The notes beneath the pieces were generated by a model, which was not told the DNA's origin, made no database searches, and was given only the letters and a program-made list of their open reading frames with translations. A DNA stretch of 64,000 nt from Blautia liquoris (GTDB lineage Bacteria > Bacillota > Clostridia > Lachnospirales > Lachnospiraceae), in assembly GCF_015159595.1 (NCBI RefSeq), contig NZ_CP063304.1:1860001-1924000 (forward strand), read 5' to 3'. The translations under genes were made by a program, and so were the position numbers. This document shows, piece by piece, positions 52,661 to 60,606 of this stretch. Position 1 is the first letter of the stretch; every line of letters begins with the position of its first letter.

Positions 52661-54892
52661 CTACAAAAATAGCCACTGCAGGTTAAAAAGTGACGGGAAC
52701 ATCAGTAAAACACCGAATGTTCCTATAATCATAGTGCCGCAGATAAAAAAACGCAATGCCGTAAATGGAATACAGCTCTTGATTACGGCTGCCATGGTTA
52801 TTAATATCAAAAGCAGATACATCACCGTCTGTTTTTGTGCCACTGAAAGTGGCGCCAGGAGGGTGACCAGAACAATCATTCCTGTCACCGCCATTGCAAA
52901 CGGAAGTGCTTTTTTCACAGCATTTTTAAGAAAGCTTCCCCGCGCCTTTCGGGTGTCCGACTCAAAAACAGTAAGAAAAGACGGATATGCTTCGATCGCG
53001 GCATCAATCAAAGTAATCTGAAGCGGGATAAACGGGAAAGGCTGATTCATAAGCAGGCAAAACAGCGATACAAGAACGGAATAGATCGTCTTGATAAAAA
53101 AGACCCCCGCTGTTCTGGTGACATTGTTGATCACTTTTCTCCCTTCTAAAAGGACTTGCGGAAGGTGTGTAAAATCCGACTCCAAAAGTACAATCTGGGA
53201 AATCTGGCGGCTTGCATCGCTTCCTTGTGCCACGGCAATCGAACAATCCGCCTCTCGAAGTGCCAGCAAATCATTTACGCCGTCTCCTGTCATCGCAACG
53301 TGATGTCCCTGCCTCTTTAATGCCCGCACCAGTTCCTGCTTTTGTTTGGGAGTGACCCTTGCAAACACTGCATAGTTCTGACAGATATCATCATATGGAA
53401 TCTCTCCCTTCAGTTCGGACATATCCAACACATCCTCCCAACGTGTCAGCCCGGCTTCCTTTGCAATCATGGAGACGGTCTTTTTATGATCCCCGGAAAT
53501 GATCTTGACATCCACGTCTTCTTTTCGAAAATAGTCCAGCACTTCCTTTGTGTTTTTACGGATCGTATCCGACATAGAGATCACCGCCAGAGGGAGAATC
53601 TGCCCCGGCTCCGGCAGAGCCGTTGTATCTGTCCACATCTTTTTTGTATAGCCGAACGCGACTAGGCGAAAACCTTGCTCCATCTCCTGCTTTGCTTTCG
53701 ATGGAAGTTCCTGTAAGATTTTTTCCGGTGCCCCTGCAAAGATCGTTCCGATGTTTTCGAAACTGACAGATCCCCACTTCCTACCCGAAGAAAAGGGGAT
53801 CTTGCGAACGGGTTTGAAGCTTACAGCAGGTGGATATTCGTTTCTCAGAGCCTGTATCGTTGCGTTGTTATCATCGCTTGCCGCCAGGTAGGCCCGTATC
53901 ATGTTCTCTGCCTCTTCGTCTTTCATGCGTATTTCACCTGCATTTTCCAGAGGAATCCGGGTATGCACCTCCATATTTCCATCTGTGATGGTTCCGGTTT
54001 TATCGAGGCAGAGGACATCCACATGGGCCAATGTCTCCAGCGAATAGATATTCTGCACCAGAATTTTCATCTTCGCCAGACGGATGACGCCGACTGCTAA
54101 AGAGACGGAAATCAAGAGGACCAACCCTTTTGGCAGCATTCCGAGCAGGGCCGCTGACGAAGAAACAACAGACTCCGAAAAGGACGCCTTCCGAAAATAC
54201 AGCGATTCCATGAACATGAAAACTCCTAAGGGGACAATCAAAAAACTGGTAAGCCTTGTAACTTTCTTCATCGAGCCCAAAAGTTCCGACTCAATTTGCT
54301 TTTCTTTTTTCGCTTCCTCTGCCAGCCGGTCTGCATAATTAGATGCTCCGACATGTGTCACTTTCGCATAGCATTTTCCGGCAATCACCGAACTTCCGGA
54401 GAAAAGCTCATCGCCTCTTTCTTTGACGATGGCGTCACTCTCTCCGGTGAGAAGAGATTCATTGATCTCGGCCAGTCCCGATACAACAACACTGTCATTG
54501 CAGATCTGCCTGCCGCTCTCCAACACCATAATATCATCTCTTACAATTTCATCGGTTTCTATCAAGACCTCTTTCCCGTCTCGAACCACTGTCATGTGCG
54601 GGTGGTTGAGTATAGACAGGTCATCCACCAGCTTTTTGGCCTTCCATTCCTGCGCAATTCCGATGACGATATTTAGCAGGACAATTGCGATAAACACCAT
54701 ATTCGTATAGGCGCCCGCCAGGAAGAGTAACACCGCAATGATAAAATTGAGCAAATTAAAGAGTGTAAAGATATTGTCCTTTAGAATCTGCCCTTTCGTC
54801 TTTGTCATTGGTTTTTGTGCAGCGTTTCCTTCACCGCGCTGCCGACGCTTTTGTACCTCTAAAGACGTCAGCCCTGATATTGGCTCCTCCAT
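52661..54892 (-). CDS. HAD-type P-type cation ATPase, CtpE/CaxP-like
   Basis: A 743-aa membrane pump. Visible: N-terminal cation-ATPase domain, actuator TGES (LLTGESDAIVK), phosphorylation motif LCLDKTGTITDG, and hinge MTGDGVNDLLALREADCSIA. In transmembrane helix 4 the usual PEGL is PKGL (GMLPKGLVLLIS), a variant of the CtpE/CaxP-like subgroup, several members of which export calcium; some are annotated as magnesium or unknown. About ten membrane helices. GGAGG six bases before ATG 54892. It follows the Ca-type ATPase by 20 bp, so the two pumps are co-transcribed. Confidence 0.9.
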   Translation of the reverse strand: MEEPISGLTSLEVQKRRQRGEGNAAQKPMTKTKGQILKDNIFTLFNLLNFIIAVLLFLAGAYTNMVFIAIVLLNIVIGIAQEWKAKKLVDDLSILNHPHMTVVRDGKEVLIETDEIVRDDIMVLESGRQICNDSVVVSGLAEINESLLTGESDAIVKERGDELFSGSSVIAGKCYAKVTHVGASNYADRLAEEAKKEKQIESELLGSMKKVTRLTSFLIVPLGVFMFMESLYFRKASFSESVVSSSAALLGMLPKGLVLLISVSLAVGVIRLAKMKILVQNIYSLETLAHVDVLCLDKTGTITDGNMEVHTRIPLENAGEIRMKDEEAENMIRAYLAASDDNNATIQALRNEYPPAVSFKPVRKIPFSSGRKWGSVSFENIGTIFAGAPEKILQELPSKAKQEMEQGFRLVAFGYTKKMWTDTTALPEPGQILPLAVISMSDTIRKNTKEVLDYFRKEDVDVKIISGDHKKTVSMIAKEAGLTRWEDVLDMSELKGEIPYDDICQNYAVFARVTPKQKQELVRALKRQGHHVAMTGDGVNDLLALREADCSIAVAQGSDASRQISQIVLLESDFTHLPQVLLEGRKVINNVTRTAGVFFIKTIYSVLVSLFCLLMNQPFPFIPLQITLIDAAIEAYPSFLTVFESDTRKARGSFLKNAVKKALPFAMAVTGMIVLVTLLAPLSVAQKQTVMYLLLILITMAAVIKSCIPFTALRFFICGTMIIGTFGVLLMFPSLFNLQWLFL

Positions 54893-54912
54893 ATCATTCC
54901 TCCGTTAAGTAA

Positions 54913-57579
54913 TCATTCTCTTGTCTTTTTTTTATTTCGAATCCGTTTGATCAGTTTCGTAATCTCCACAAGGAACAAAGGCAAAAGCGACAGTAACGCT
55001 GTCATCCCCCACTGTGCACCTGTGAGAACTACAAGGCTAAAAAAGCGGCGCAGAGCAGGAATCAGCAGAATGCATGTCAGAACTGCCCCGGATACCACTA
55101 TGGTCCCGTACAGTGCCTTATTGTGCCCATTGCCCCTTGCAAAAACCGAGTCTGTATTCGAACGCTGATTGAGTGCATGAAGCAGCTGTGAAATTGCCAG
55201 AACCAGAAACGCCATTGTCATACCCGCAGCATGGTTGTCACTCGTCAGACCGTATCGATAGGCCAAGACGGTAGCAGCCGTAATATAGATGCCGTGCAGC
55301 ATGACACGAATCACCAATCCGCGCTCAAACAACGTTCCTGATTTTACAGGTTTGTGTTTCATAATATTTTTGCTGGCCGGATCCACACCCAGAGCAATCG
55401 CGGGGAGCGAGTCTGTGATCAGATTAATCAGCAAGATGTGCACGGCTAGAAGCGGTGCATCCCAGTTTATCAGCGTAGCAAGAAACAGCGTAAGTATTTC
55501 TGCAACGTTGCCGGCCAGAAGGAATTGAATTACTTTTTGTATGTTTCGATAGATACGACGTCCTTCACGGATCGCATACTCGATTGTGGTAAAATCATCA
55601 TCCAGAAGAATCATATCTGAGGCATCTTTTGCGACATCTGTACCACTTTTTCCCATGGCAATTCCGATATCTGCAGCTTTCAGTGCAGGTGCATCGTTTA
55701 CACCGTCTCCCGTCATCGCCGCCACCTCACCGGTACGCCGAAGCGATTCAATAATGCGAAGTTTATCCGCCGGCGTGACACGGGCAAAGACAGTGGTACG
55801 TTTTATCGCCTGATCGAGAGCTTCCTCGGACATTTGATGAAGTTCATCACCTGCCACCACAAGATTTCCCTCACAAAAGATACCAAGCTGCTGCGCAATG
55901 GCTACGGCGGTCTCTTTATGGTCACCTGTAATCATGATCGTACGAATTCCCGCATCGCGGCAAGTCTCGACAGCTGGAATTACTTCTTCGCGTGGAGGAT
56001 CAATCATCCCCGTCGCTCCGAGAAAGGTGAGGTCATGTTCCAGATTTTCGTCATCCTCCTCAGGGATTCGTGACAGCGTCCGCTTTGCAAACCCTAACAC
56101 ACGCAGTGCATCCGTTGACATATGATAACACAGATCCCTGATTTGTGTCTGGTCTTCTTCGGTAATCGGACGTTCTCCCCTTGAAGTGAGGATATAGGTA
56201 CAAAGAGGAAGGATCTCATCAACAGCACCCTTCGTATAGGCGGTATATTCCTCTTCCATCTTGTGCACCGTGGTCATTCGTTTGCGTTCCGAGTCGAAGG
56301 GCTGTTCAAACACCCTGGGGTATTTGTCTTCTAGTTCCTCATGATCTTTTCCGAATGCATCGGTCAGAAAGAGCAGCGCACCCTCCGTGGGATCGCCGAG
56401 AATCTCTCCCGGACGATCCGGGTCAAAGCTTGCATTATTGCAAAGCGCCGCCGCATAGACCAGTTCCCGATATACGGCATGTTTTTTCGCGGCATCCGCT
56501 ACTTTCGTCGTCTCTTTCGTCTCAAAGTCACCGTTCATCGCTATGTCTGTTACCGTCATACGATTTTTTGTCAGTGTGCCGGTCTTGTCACAGCAGATGA
56601 CAGATGCACCTCCAAGCGTTTCCACTGCAGGCAGCTTGCGCACCAGTGCATTTTCCTCTGCCATACGCTGTACACCGAGTGCCATAACAATCGTTGCCGT
56701 CGCAGGAAGACCCTCCGGAATCACGGAAATCGCCAGTGAAATGGCTGTCATAAGCAGCGGAACCCAGGGTCTGCCATACAAGGATCCTATCACAAAGATC
56801 ACAATGCAGACAAACAGGCCAAAGATACTTAAGGTTTTGCCGACAGCGTTCAGTTTCTGCTTTAAGGGGGTGTCATATTCATCCTGCTGATCCAACATGC
56901 CGGCGATTTTTCCGACCTGCGTACGCATTCCGGTTTCCACGACAACACCTGTTCCGTTGCCATACATGACGATGGATGAGCTATAGGCCATATTCCTTCG
57001 ATCACCCAGCGGTGTATCTTCGGCATATGAGGTGTCATCCTCCTTTTCAAGCGGAACGGATTCTCCCGTAAGAGCTGCCTCTTGAATCTTTAAGTTATTC
57101 GTACTGAGCAAGCGGATATCTGCCGGCACAATACTGCCGTCTTCCAGATAGACAATGTCTCCCGCCACGAGCTCCCGGGCAGGGATCAGGCTCTCTTCTC
57201 CTTCGCGCAGTACCCTCGCAGTCGGCGCTCCTATACTTTTTAGCGCCTCAAGTGCGTTTGCCGCCTTCTTTTCCTGAATGATGCTCACCGCAGCATCCAG
57301 CGCTACAATGACCAGAATTACAATCGCTTCTGTCCATTCATTCAGCAACATGGAAAGCAGTGCGGCAGCAATCAGGATAATCACCATCACATCCGTGAGC
57401 TGTTCTTTTAGCATCTCAAGAATACTCTTTTGCTTTTTCTGGCACAATACATTGCAGCCATCTTTTTGCAGTCTCTTTTCTGCCTCGGCATCACTTAATC
57501 CTTCTTCCGATGTCTGAAGTTTCTTCAGTACATCCTCCGCAGATTTGGCATGCCAAGGCTTGTGTAAGTCGTCATCCAT
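54913..57579 (-). CDS. Calcium-transporting P2-type ATPase (SERCA/PMCA-like)
   Basis: An 888-aa Ca2+ export pump. Seen: N-terminal domain WHAKSAEDVLKKL, actuator LTGESVPLEK, helix 4 motif AISVIPEGLPATA with the calcium-site Glu, phosphorylation site ICCDKTGTLTKNRM, KGAVDEIL of the nucleotide-binding domain, MTGDGVNDAPALKAADIGIA, and helix 6 NLITDSLPAIALGVD with the Asn/Asp calcium ligands. ATG 57579 lies nine bases after AGGAG; the TTG just before it is an alternative. First gene of the ATPase-ATPase-phosphatase group. Confidence 0.95.
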   Translation of the reverse strand: MDDDLHKPWHAKSAEDVLKKLQTSEEGLSDAEAEKRLQKDGCNVLCQKKQKSILEMLKEQLTDVMVIILIAAALLSMLLNEWTEAIVILVIVALDAAVSIIQEKKAANALEALKSIGAPTARVLREGEESLIPARELVAGDIVYLEDGSIVPADIRLLSTNNLKIQEAALTGESVPLEKEDDTSYAEDTPLGDRRNMAYSSSIVMYGNGTGVVVETGMRTQVGKIAGMLDQQDEYDTPLKQKLNAVGKTLSIFGLFVCIVIFVIGSLYGRPWVPLLMTAISLAISVIPEGLPATATIVMALGVQRMAEENALVRKLPAVETLGGASVICCDKTGTLTKNRMTVTDIAMNGDFETKETTKVADAAKKHAVYRELVYAAALCNNASFDPDRPGEILGDPTEGALLFLTDAFGKDHEELEDKYPRVFEQPFDSERKRMTTVHKMEEEYTAYTKGAVDEILPLCTYILTSRGERPITEEDQTQIRDLCYHMSTDALRVLGFAKRTLSRIPEEDDENLEHDLTFLGATGMIDPPREEVIPAVETCRDAGIRTIMITGDHKETAVAIAQQLGIFCEGNLVVAGDELHQMSEEALDQAIKRTTVFARVTPADKLRIIESLRRTGEVAAMTGDGVNDAPALKAADIGIAMGKSGTDVAKDASDMILLDDDFTTIEYAIREGRRIYRNIQKVIQFLLAGNVAEILTLFLATLINWDAPLLAVHILLINLITDSLPAIALGVDPASKNIMKHKPVKSGTLFERGLVIRVMLHGIYITAATVLAYRYGLTSDNHAAGMTMAFLVLAISQLLHALNQRSNTDSVFARGNGHNKALYGTIVVSGAVLTCILLIPALRRFFSLVVLTGAQWGMTALLSLLPLFLVEITKLIKRIRNKKKTRE

Positions 57580-57582
57580 CAA

Positions 57583-57860
57583 TATAAACTCCTTTTAAAA
57601 TTTATTATAAGTCAGAAGAGCATAAAAAGGCATACTTTACATCGAAACGCAAAGTACACCCTCATCTTAATCTGAAACTTATTCTGTATTTATACATGGT
57701 CTTATCTGGTACATCCTTTTTTGTATCTGATTTTCCACAGCTTTTGAGGTTGTCCTCCAAGCGGCAGATATCTGTTGTCAATTTTGTCTCATCTTATTTG
57801 GTTCTCTCATGTTGTCCGACAGAAGAAGGTTCCACATTGGGGTGCGGAAACCTTCGTATG
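57583..57860. other. Intergenic stretch upstream of the Ca2+ ATPase
   Basis: Holds a good -10 (TATAAT, minus strand, 57609-57604) without a convincing -35 for the ATPase operon, and a hairpin GAAGGTT/AACCTTC at 57825-57855 that may end tRNA-like RNA A. I see no gene in it. Confidence 0.4.
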
Positions 57861-57926
57861 TTCATTCCCTTACATGCTGACAATAACTGAAGAAAGGGAA
57901 AAAATTAATCATGATAAGGGAATGAA
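57861..57926. repeat. Inverted repeat abutting the 3' end of tRNA-like RNA A
   Basis: TTCATTCCCTTA (57861-57872) and TAAGGGAATGAA (57915-57926), perfect 12-bp arms 42 bp apart; the second arm touches the RNA's discriminator base at 57927. Could form the RNA's 3' trailer structure. Confidence 0.7.
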
Positions 57927-58084
57927 CCGGGACAGCAGGGGTTGAACCTGCAGCACAATCATACACATGCTTAAAAGGCAAAACATACAGAACTGGAGAA
58001 ATATAAAAACAATTTGCAAATCTAATATTCTTATAAGCCTGGTACAACTATGCCTGAATCACTCTGCCATTGAGCTATGTCCCG
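57927..58084 (-). ncRNA. tRNA-like RNA A: intact acceptor, D and T arms with a ~100-nt non-tRNA centre
   Basis: Read on the minus strand: 7-nt 5' acceptor strand CGGGACA, TA, a D arm GCTC-AATGGCA-GAGT with the G-G pair in the loop, then ~109 nt, then T arm GCAGG-TTCAACC-CCTGC, 3' acceptor strand TGTCCCG perfectly complementary to the 5' strand, and discriminator G. No CCA is encoded. The centre does not form a 5-bp anticodon stem at the normal distance; it is AT-rich with short self-complementary parts (CTTATAAG, ATTTGCAAAT). The string TTCTGTATGTTTTGCC is shared in part with RNA B. An extended -10 lies 22 nt upstream. Not an ordinary tRNA; an intron-bearing tRNA or a new tRNA-like RNA are the alternatives. 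Confidence 0.75.
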
Positions 58085-58106
58085 AAATAATAATAATGCA
58101 AAAATG

Positions 58107-58115
58107 AGTATAGCA
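58107..58115 (-). promoter_or_regulatory. Extended -10 promoter of tRNA-like RNA A
   Basis: TGCTATACT on the minus strand, 22 nt before the acceptor stem; no strong -35. Confidence 0.55.
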
Positions 58116-58170
58116 GAATTCAAGGGATGATTGACTATATATGTACTGAACAACATATTTCATGTACCGA

Positions 58171-58218
58171 AAAACAAAAAGTGCAAGAAAGTATATCACA
58201 TGCTTTCCTGCACTTTTT
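58171..58218 (-). terminator. Terminator of tRNA-like RNA B
   Basis: AAAAAGTGCA ... TGCACTTTTT with GAAAG/CTTTC extension, 10 nt after the RNA B 3' end, followed by TGTTTTT. Confidence 0.88.
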
Positions 58219-58228
58219 ATCTGATTAA

Positions 58229-58391
58229 CCGGGACAGCAGGATTCGAACCTGCAGCTATCGCGCATCGCATATATGGAAAACATACAGATCTATGAAACA
58301 TTGTACAAGATCTCGAGTGAAACTTTTTATACATTAGTCATTACTACGTTGGAGAACTGCTCTGCCGCTCTGCCATTTGAGCTATGTCCCG
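58229..58391 (-). ncRNA. tRNA-like RNA B: paralogue of RNA A
   Basis: Same plan as RNA A: 5' acceptor CGGGACA, TA, D arm GCTC-AAATGGCA-GAGC (4 perfect pairs, G-G in loop), ~113-nt centre, T arm GCAGG-TTCGAAT-CCTGC, 3' acceptor TGTCCCG, discriminator G, no CCA. Just after the D arm is CAGTTCTCCAAC, which resembles a tRNA-Trp-like or Glu-like anticodon loop, but no 3' strand follows to close it. The centre contains AGATCT...AGATCT and TATG-TTTTC-CATA stems and the shared string TCTGTATGTTTT. Promoter at 58412-58420 and a strong terminator at 58171-58218 delimit it as an independent transcript of ~230 nt or less. Confidence 0.78.
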
Positions 58392-58411
58392 ACAAGTATA
58401 AATTATAATTC

Positions 58412-58420
58412 AGTATAACA
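58412..58420 (-). promoter_or_regulatory. Extended -10 promoter of tRNA-like RNA B
   Basis: TGTTATACT on the minus strand, 20 nt upstream of the acceptor stem. A second TATACT at 58395-58400 is too close to be used for the full RNA. Confidence 0.55.
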
Positions 58421-58451
58421 GATCTACGCCAGATTCCTTTGTATAGGTAAC

Positions 58452-58488
58452 GAACAACCTGTCTTATGTAACAAAAGACAGGTTGTTC
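58452..58488 (-). terminator. Stem-loop after the ABC permease gene
   Basis: GAACAACCTGTCTT / AAGACAGGTTGTTC, 14 perfect pairs, 60 bp past the permease stop. It lacks a T tract, so it may be a 3'-end stabiliser instead. Confidence 0.55.
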
Positions 58489-58548
58489 TGATTTCAGAAT
58501 ATGCCGCACTGCGAAAACACGAAGTAATTCTTTCGCTGATTTGTTGAA

Positions 58549-59355
58549 TTACTGAAGATTCAATTTCTTTGTCATAATATATTTTGTCACGAAAAAGCCC
58601 GCGATGAAAATAATCAGTGATATAATCAGATTTATAATCATCGTTGTATTCGCTATCTGTACTCCGGTTACCTGCATTTCCCAGGCATTTTCTGATTCAA
58701 GACTTGAGGATATGAATGAATTACCGGTGACTGCGATTGTTATGATCATAATAATCTGTTCAACAACGTAGATTCCGGCATATACCCCAACCGAACCCAA
58801 TAGCTTATGTCCGGAAAGCAAACTGCCTATGGATACAGAAACATACATCTTAAGGACGCTTACGAATGGGGTCAGAACAATTGTGGCTACAATTAAACAT
58901 CCCGTCAAAAGAGATCTGCCATGAAACAGATACCCGATGACCTCCTTCATAAGTTGTGACAGATTGCTGAATGTCTCCTTGTCTGCCATTATGATAAAAA
59001 TAGCTGCGATCACAACAATAATATCAAGAACCATCCAGAGAATCCCTGTAAGTCCCTTCGAAATGATAATCTGCTGCGGTGTAACAGGCAGTGTGTTTGT
59101 CAGGTATCCCTGATCTGTAAACACATCTTTATAGAAACGATATCCGATAAAAACGACAGTGAATATAGCTGCTGTTCCAATTACCATAATGCTTAAGAAG
59201 AAAAACAACCCTGCTATGGTAGAATTTTCATTCAGACCGCCGCTTACTGCAAAGGATATTCTTGTGAGAACTGCAAAAAGAAGAACAATTCCATGCAGAA
59301 TAATTAAACTTTTGGATATTTCTTTCCACTCATATTTAAATAATTTCTTTAACAT
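58549..59355 (-). CDS. ABC transporter permease of a GntR-controlled exporter
   Basis: A 268-aa membrane protein with about six hydrophobic helices (for example LIILHGIVLLFAVLTRISFA; LDIIVVIAAIFIIMA; MIINLIISLIIFIAGFFV) and the soluble segment FYKDVFTDQGYLTNTLPVTP, a conserved turn in ABC-2-type permeases linked to YtrA-type regulators. It overlaps the ATPase gene by seven bases. The substrate is unknown; related Firmicutes systems respond to cell-wall-active antibiotics or bacteriocins. Confidence 0.82.
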   Translation of the reverse strand: MLKKLFKYEWKEISKSLIILHGIVLLFAVLTRISFAVSGGLNENSTIAGLFFFLSIMVIGTAAIFTVVFIGYRFYKDVFTDQGYLTNTLPVTPQQIIISKGLTGILWMVLDIIVVIAAIFIIMADKETFSNLSQLMKEVIGYLFHGRSLLTGCLIVATIVLTPFVSVLKMYVSVSIGSLLSGHKLLGSVGVYAGIYVVEQIIMIITIAVTGNSFISSSLESENAWEMQVTGVQIANTTMIINLIISLIIFIAGFFVTKYIMTKKLNLQ

Positions 59356-60047
59356 CTGAATACCTCCCTGAACAGTGCATCCACTGATTTTCCCTGTTTG
59401 ACACGAATGTCATCGACTGCTGTCTGCATACGGATCTGTCCATCCTTTATGAAAATCACTTCATCTAAAATGTTTTCCACATCCGATATCAGGTGAGTAG
59501 AGATAAGTATCGTTGCATTTTCATCATAATTATTGATAATGGTATCTAAGATATAATCTCTGGCCGCCGGATCAACACCTGCAATTGGCTCATCCAGACA
59601 ATACAGCTTTGCTCTTCTGCTCATCACTAATATCAGCTGTACCTTTTCCCTTGTCCCTTTTGACAAGGTCTTAATTCTTGCTGTCGGATCAATCGCCAAT
59701 CGTTCCAGCATATCCTTAGAACGGCTTCTGTCATAATCTGAATAGAAGTCCTCAAAGAAATTCATGACATCGGAAACCCTCTGATTTTCATTCAGATAGG
59801 TACGCTCCGGAAGATAAGAGACAATCTCTTTCGTCTTAAGCCCAGGTTCATTTCCAGCGATGAGCAATGCACCCTCAGACGGTGAGAGAAGGCCGTTAAT
59901 CAGTTTAATTAAGGTGGTCTTTCCACTGCCGTTCGGACCAAGCAAACCGATAATCCTACCGGATTCCAAATCCAGATCCACAGATTTCAAGGCCTGCTTT
60001 TTTCCATATTTTTTTGTCAGTCCCCTGCACTCTAATATTGTACTCAT
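59349..60047 (-). CDS. ABC transporter ATP-binding protein
   Basis: A 232-aa ATPase: Walker A GLLGPNGSGKTTLIK, Q-loop SYLPERTYLNE, signature LSKGTREKVQL (LSGGQ variant), Walker B LYCLDEPIAGVDP and switch His in LISTHLISDVE. The Q-loop Gln is replaced in this PER-type loop, common in the YtrB/BcrA-like group. Its ATG overlaps the GntR stop by four bases and its stop overlaps the permease start, so all three genes form a tightly coupled operon. Confidence 0.93.
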   Translation of the reverse strand: MSTILECRGLTKKYGKKQALKSVDLDLESGRIIGLLGPNGSGKTTLIKLINGLLSPSEGALLIAGNEPGLKTKEIVSYLPERTYLNENQRVSDVMNFFEDFYSDYDRSRSKDMLERLAIDPTARIKTLSKGTREKVQLILVMSRRAKLYCLDEPIAGVDPAARDYILDTIINNYDENATILISTHLISDVENILDEVIFIKDGQIRMQTAVDDIRVKQGKSVDALFREVFRC

Positions 60048-60415
60048 ACTCTCTCCTCCTTCAGATTTTTATGGAGCAGGCTGAGAATCTCCTCTTTTCC
60101 AAACCCCATCTGAATCATCTTTTCCATAAACTCCCGAATCTGGACCGACGCCAGTTCTTCTCTCGTCTTGTCAATCATTCCCGAGTCCTCCGTTACAAAT
60201 CTTCCACTGGTTCTCTCCGTAAAGAGAAGTCCTTCTCTCTCAAGTTCCGACATAGCCTTTTGCATCGTATTAGGATTTACTCCGGCTTCTACAGCCAGCT
60301 CCCGTACAGATGGTAATTTATCACCCGGTTTGTAATAACCGGATACAATCGTAAGTTCAATTCTCTCGACTAATTGTGTATAAATTGGTCTTCCTGAATC
60401 TAAGTCCCATGCCAT
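60044..60415 (-). CDS. GntR/YtrA-family transcriptional regulator
   Basis: A 123-aa YtrA-type regulator: winged helix residues ~8-75 (GRPIYTQLVERIELTIVSGY; LPSVRELAVEAGVNPNTMQK; EREGLLFTERTSGRFV) followed only by a ~45-residue helical dimerisation tail, the hallmark of the YtrA subfamily. These repress their own ABC exporter operon. A palindromic operator overlapping the -10 of the promoter (60459-60484) fits autoregulation. Confidence 0.93.
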   Translation of the reverse strand: MAWDLDSGRPIYTQLVERIELTIVSGYYKPGDKLPSVRELAVEAGVNPNTMQKAMSELEREGLLFTERTSGRFVTEDSGMIDKTREELASVQIREFMEKMIQMGFGKEEILSLLHKNLKEERV

Positions 60416-60458
60416 TCTCTTGCCTCCTTAATTTTAATTCTTGTATTATTGTATTGTT

Positions 60459-60484
60459 GTATTATTTGTATAGTACAATAATAC
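60459..60484. promoter_or_regulatory. GntR operator candidate
   Basis: GTATTATT ... AATAATAC perfect 8-bp arms around a TGTATAGTAC-type centre, overlapping the -10. Further AATAC repeats follow toward the gene. Confidence 0.65.
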
Positions 60485-60506
60485 GATAGGAAATACATTT
60501 TGTCAA
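60478..60506 (-). promoter_or_regulatory. Promoter of the GntR-ABC operon
   Basis: TTGACA (60506-60501), 17 bp, TATTAT (60483-60478) on the minus strand: near-consensus, as expected for a repressed promoter. Confidence 0.8.
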
Positions 60507-60537
60507 GATGTTTTTTTATTTTTTTTAAATGGCACAT

Positions 60538-60580
60538 TAAAAAAGCAAGGATAGCGTTCCAGCGATATCCCTGCTTTTCA
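60538..60580 (-). terminator. Terminator of adhE
   Basis: AAAAGCAGGGATA / TATCCTTGCTTTT on the minus strand followed by TTTTTT, 27 bp past the adhE stop. Confidence 0.88.
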
Positions 60581-60606
60581 ATTACAACGTTATTTTCAGC
60601 AGTGCT

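Noticed and set aside
57927-58391. Two ordinary tRNA genes
   Set aside because: Lengths are 158 and 163 nt and no anticodon stem closes at a normal distance from the D arm.
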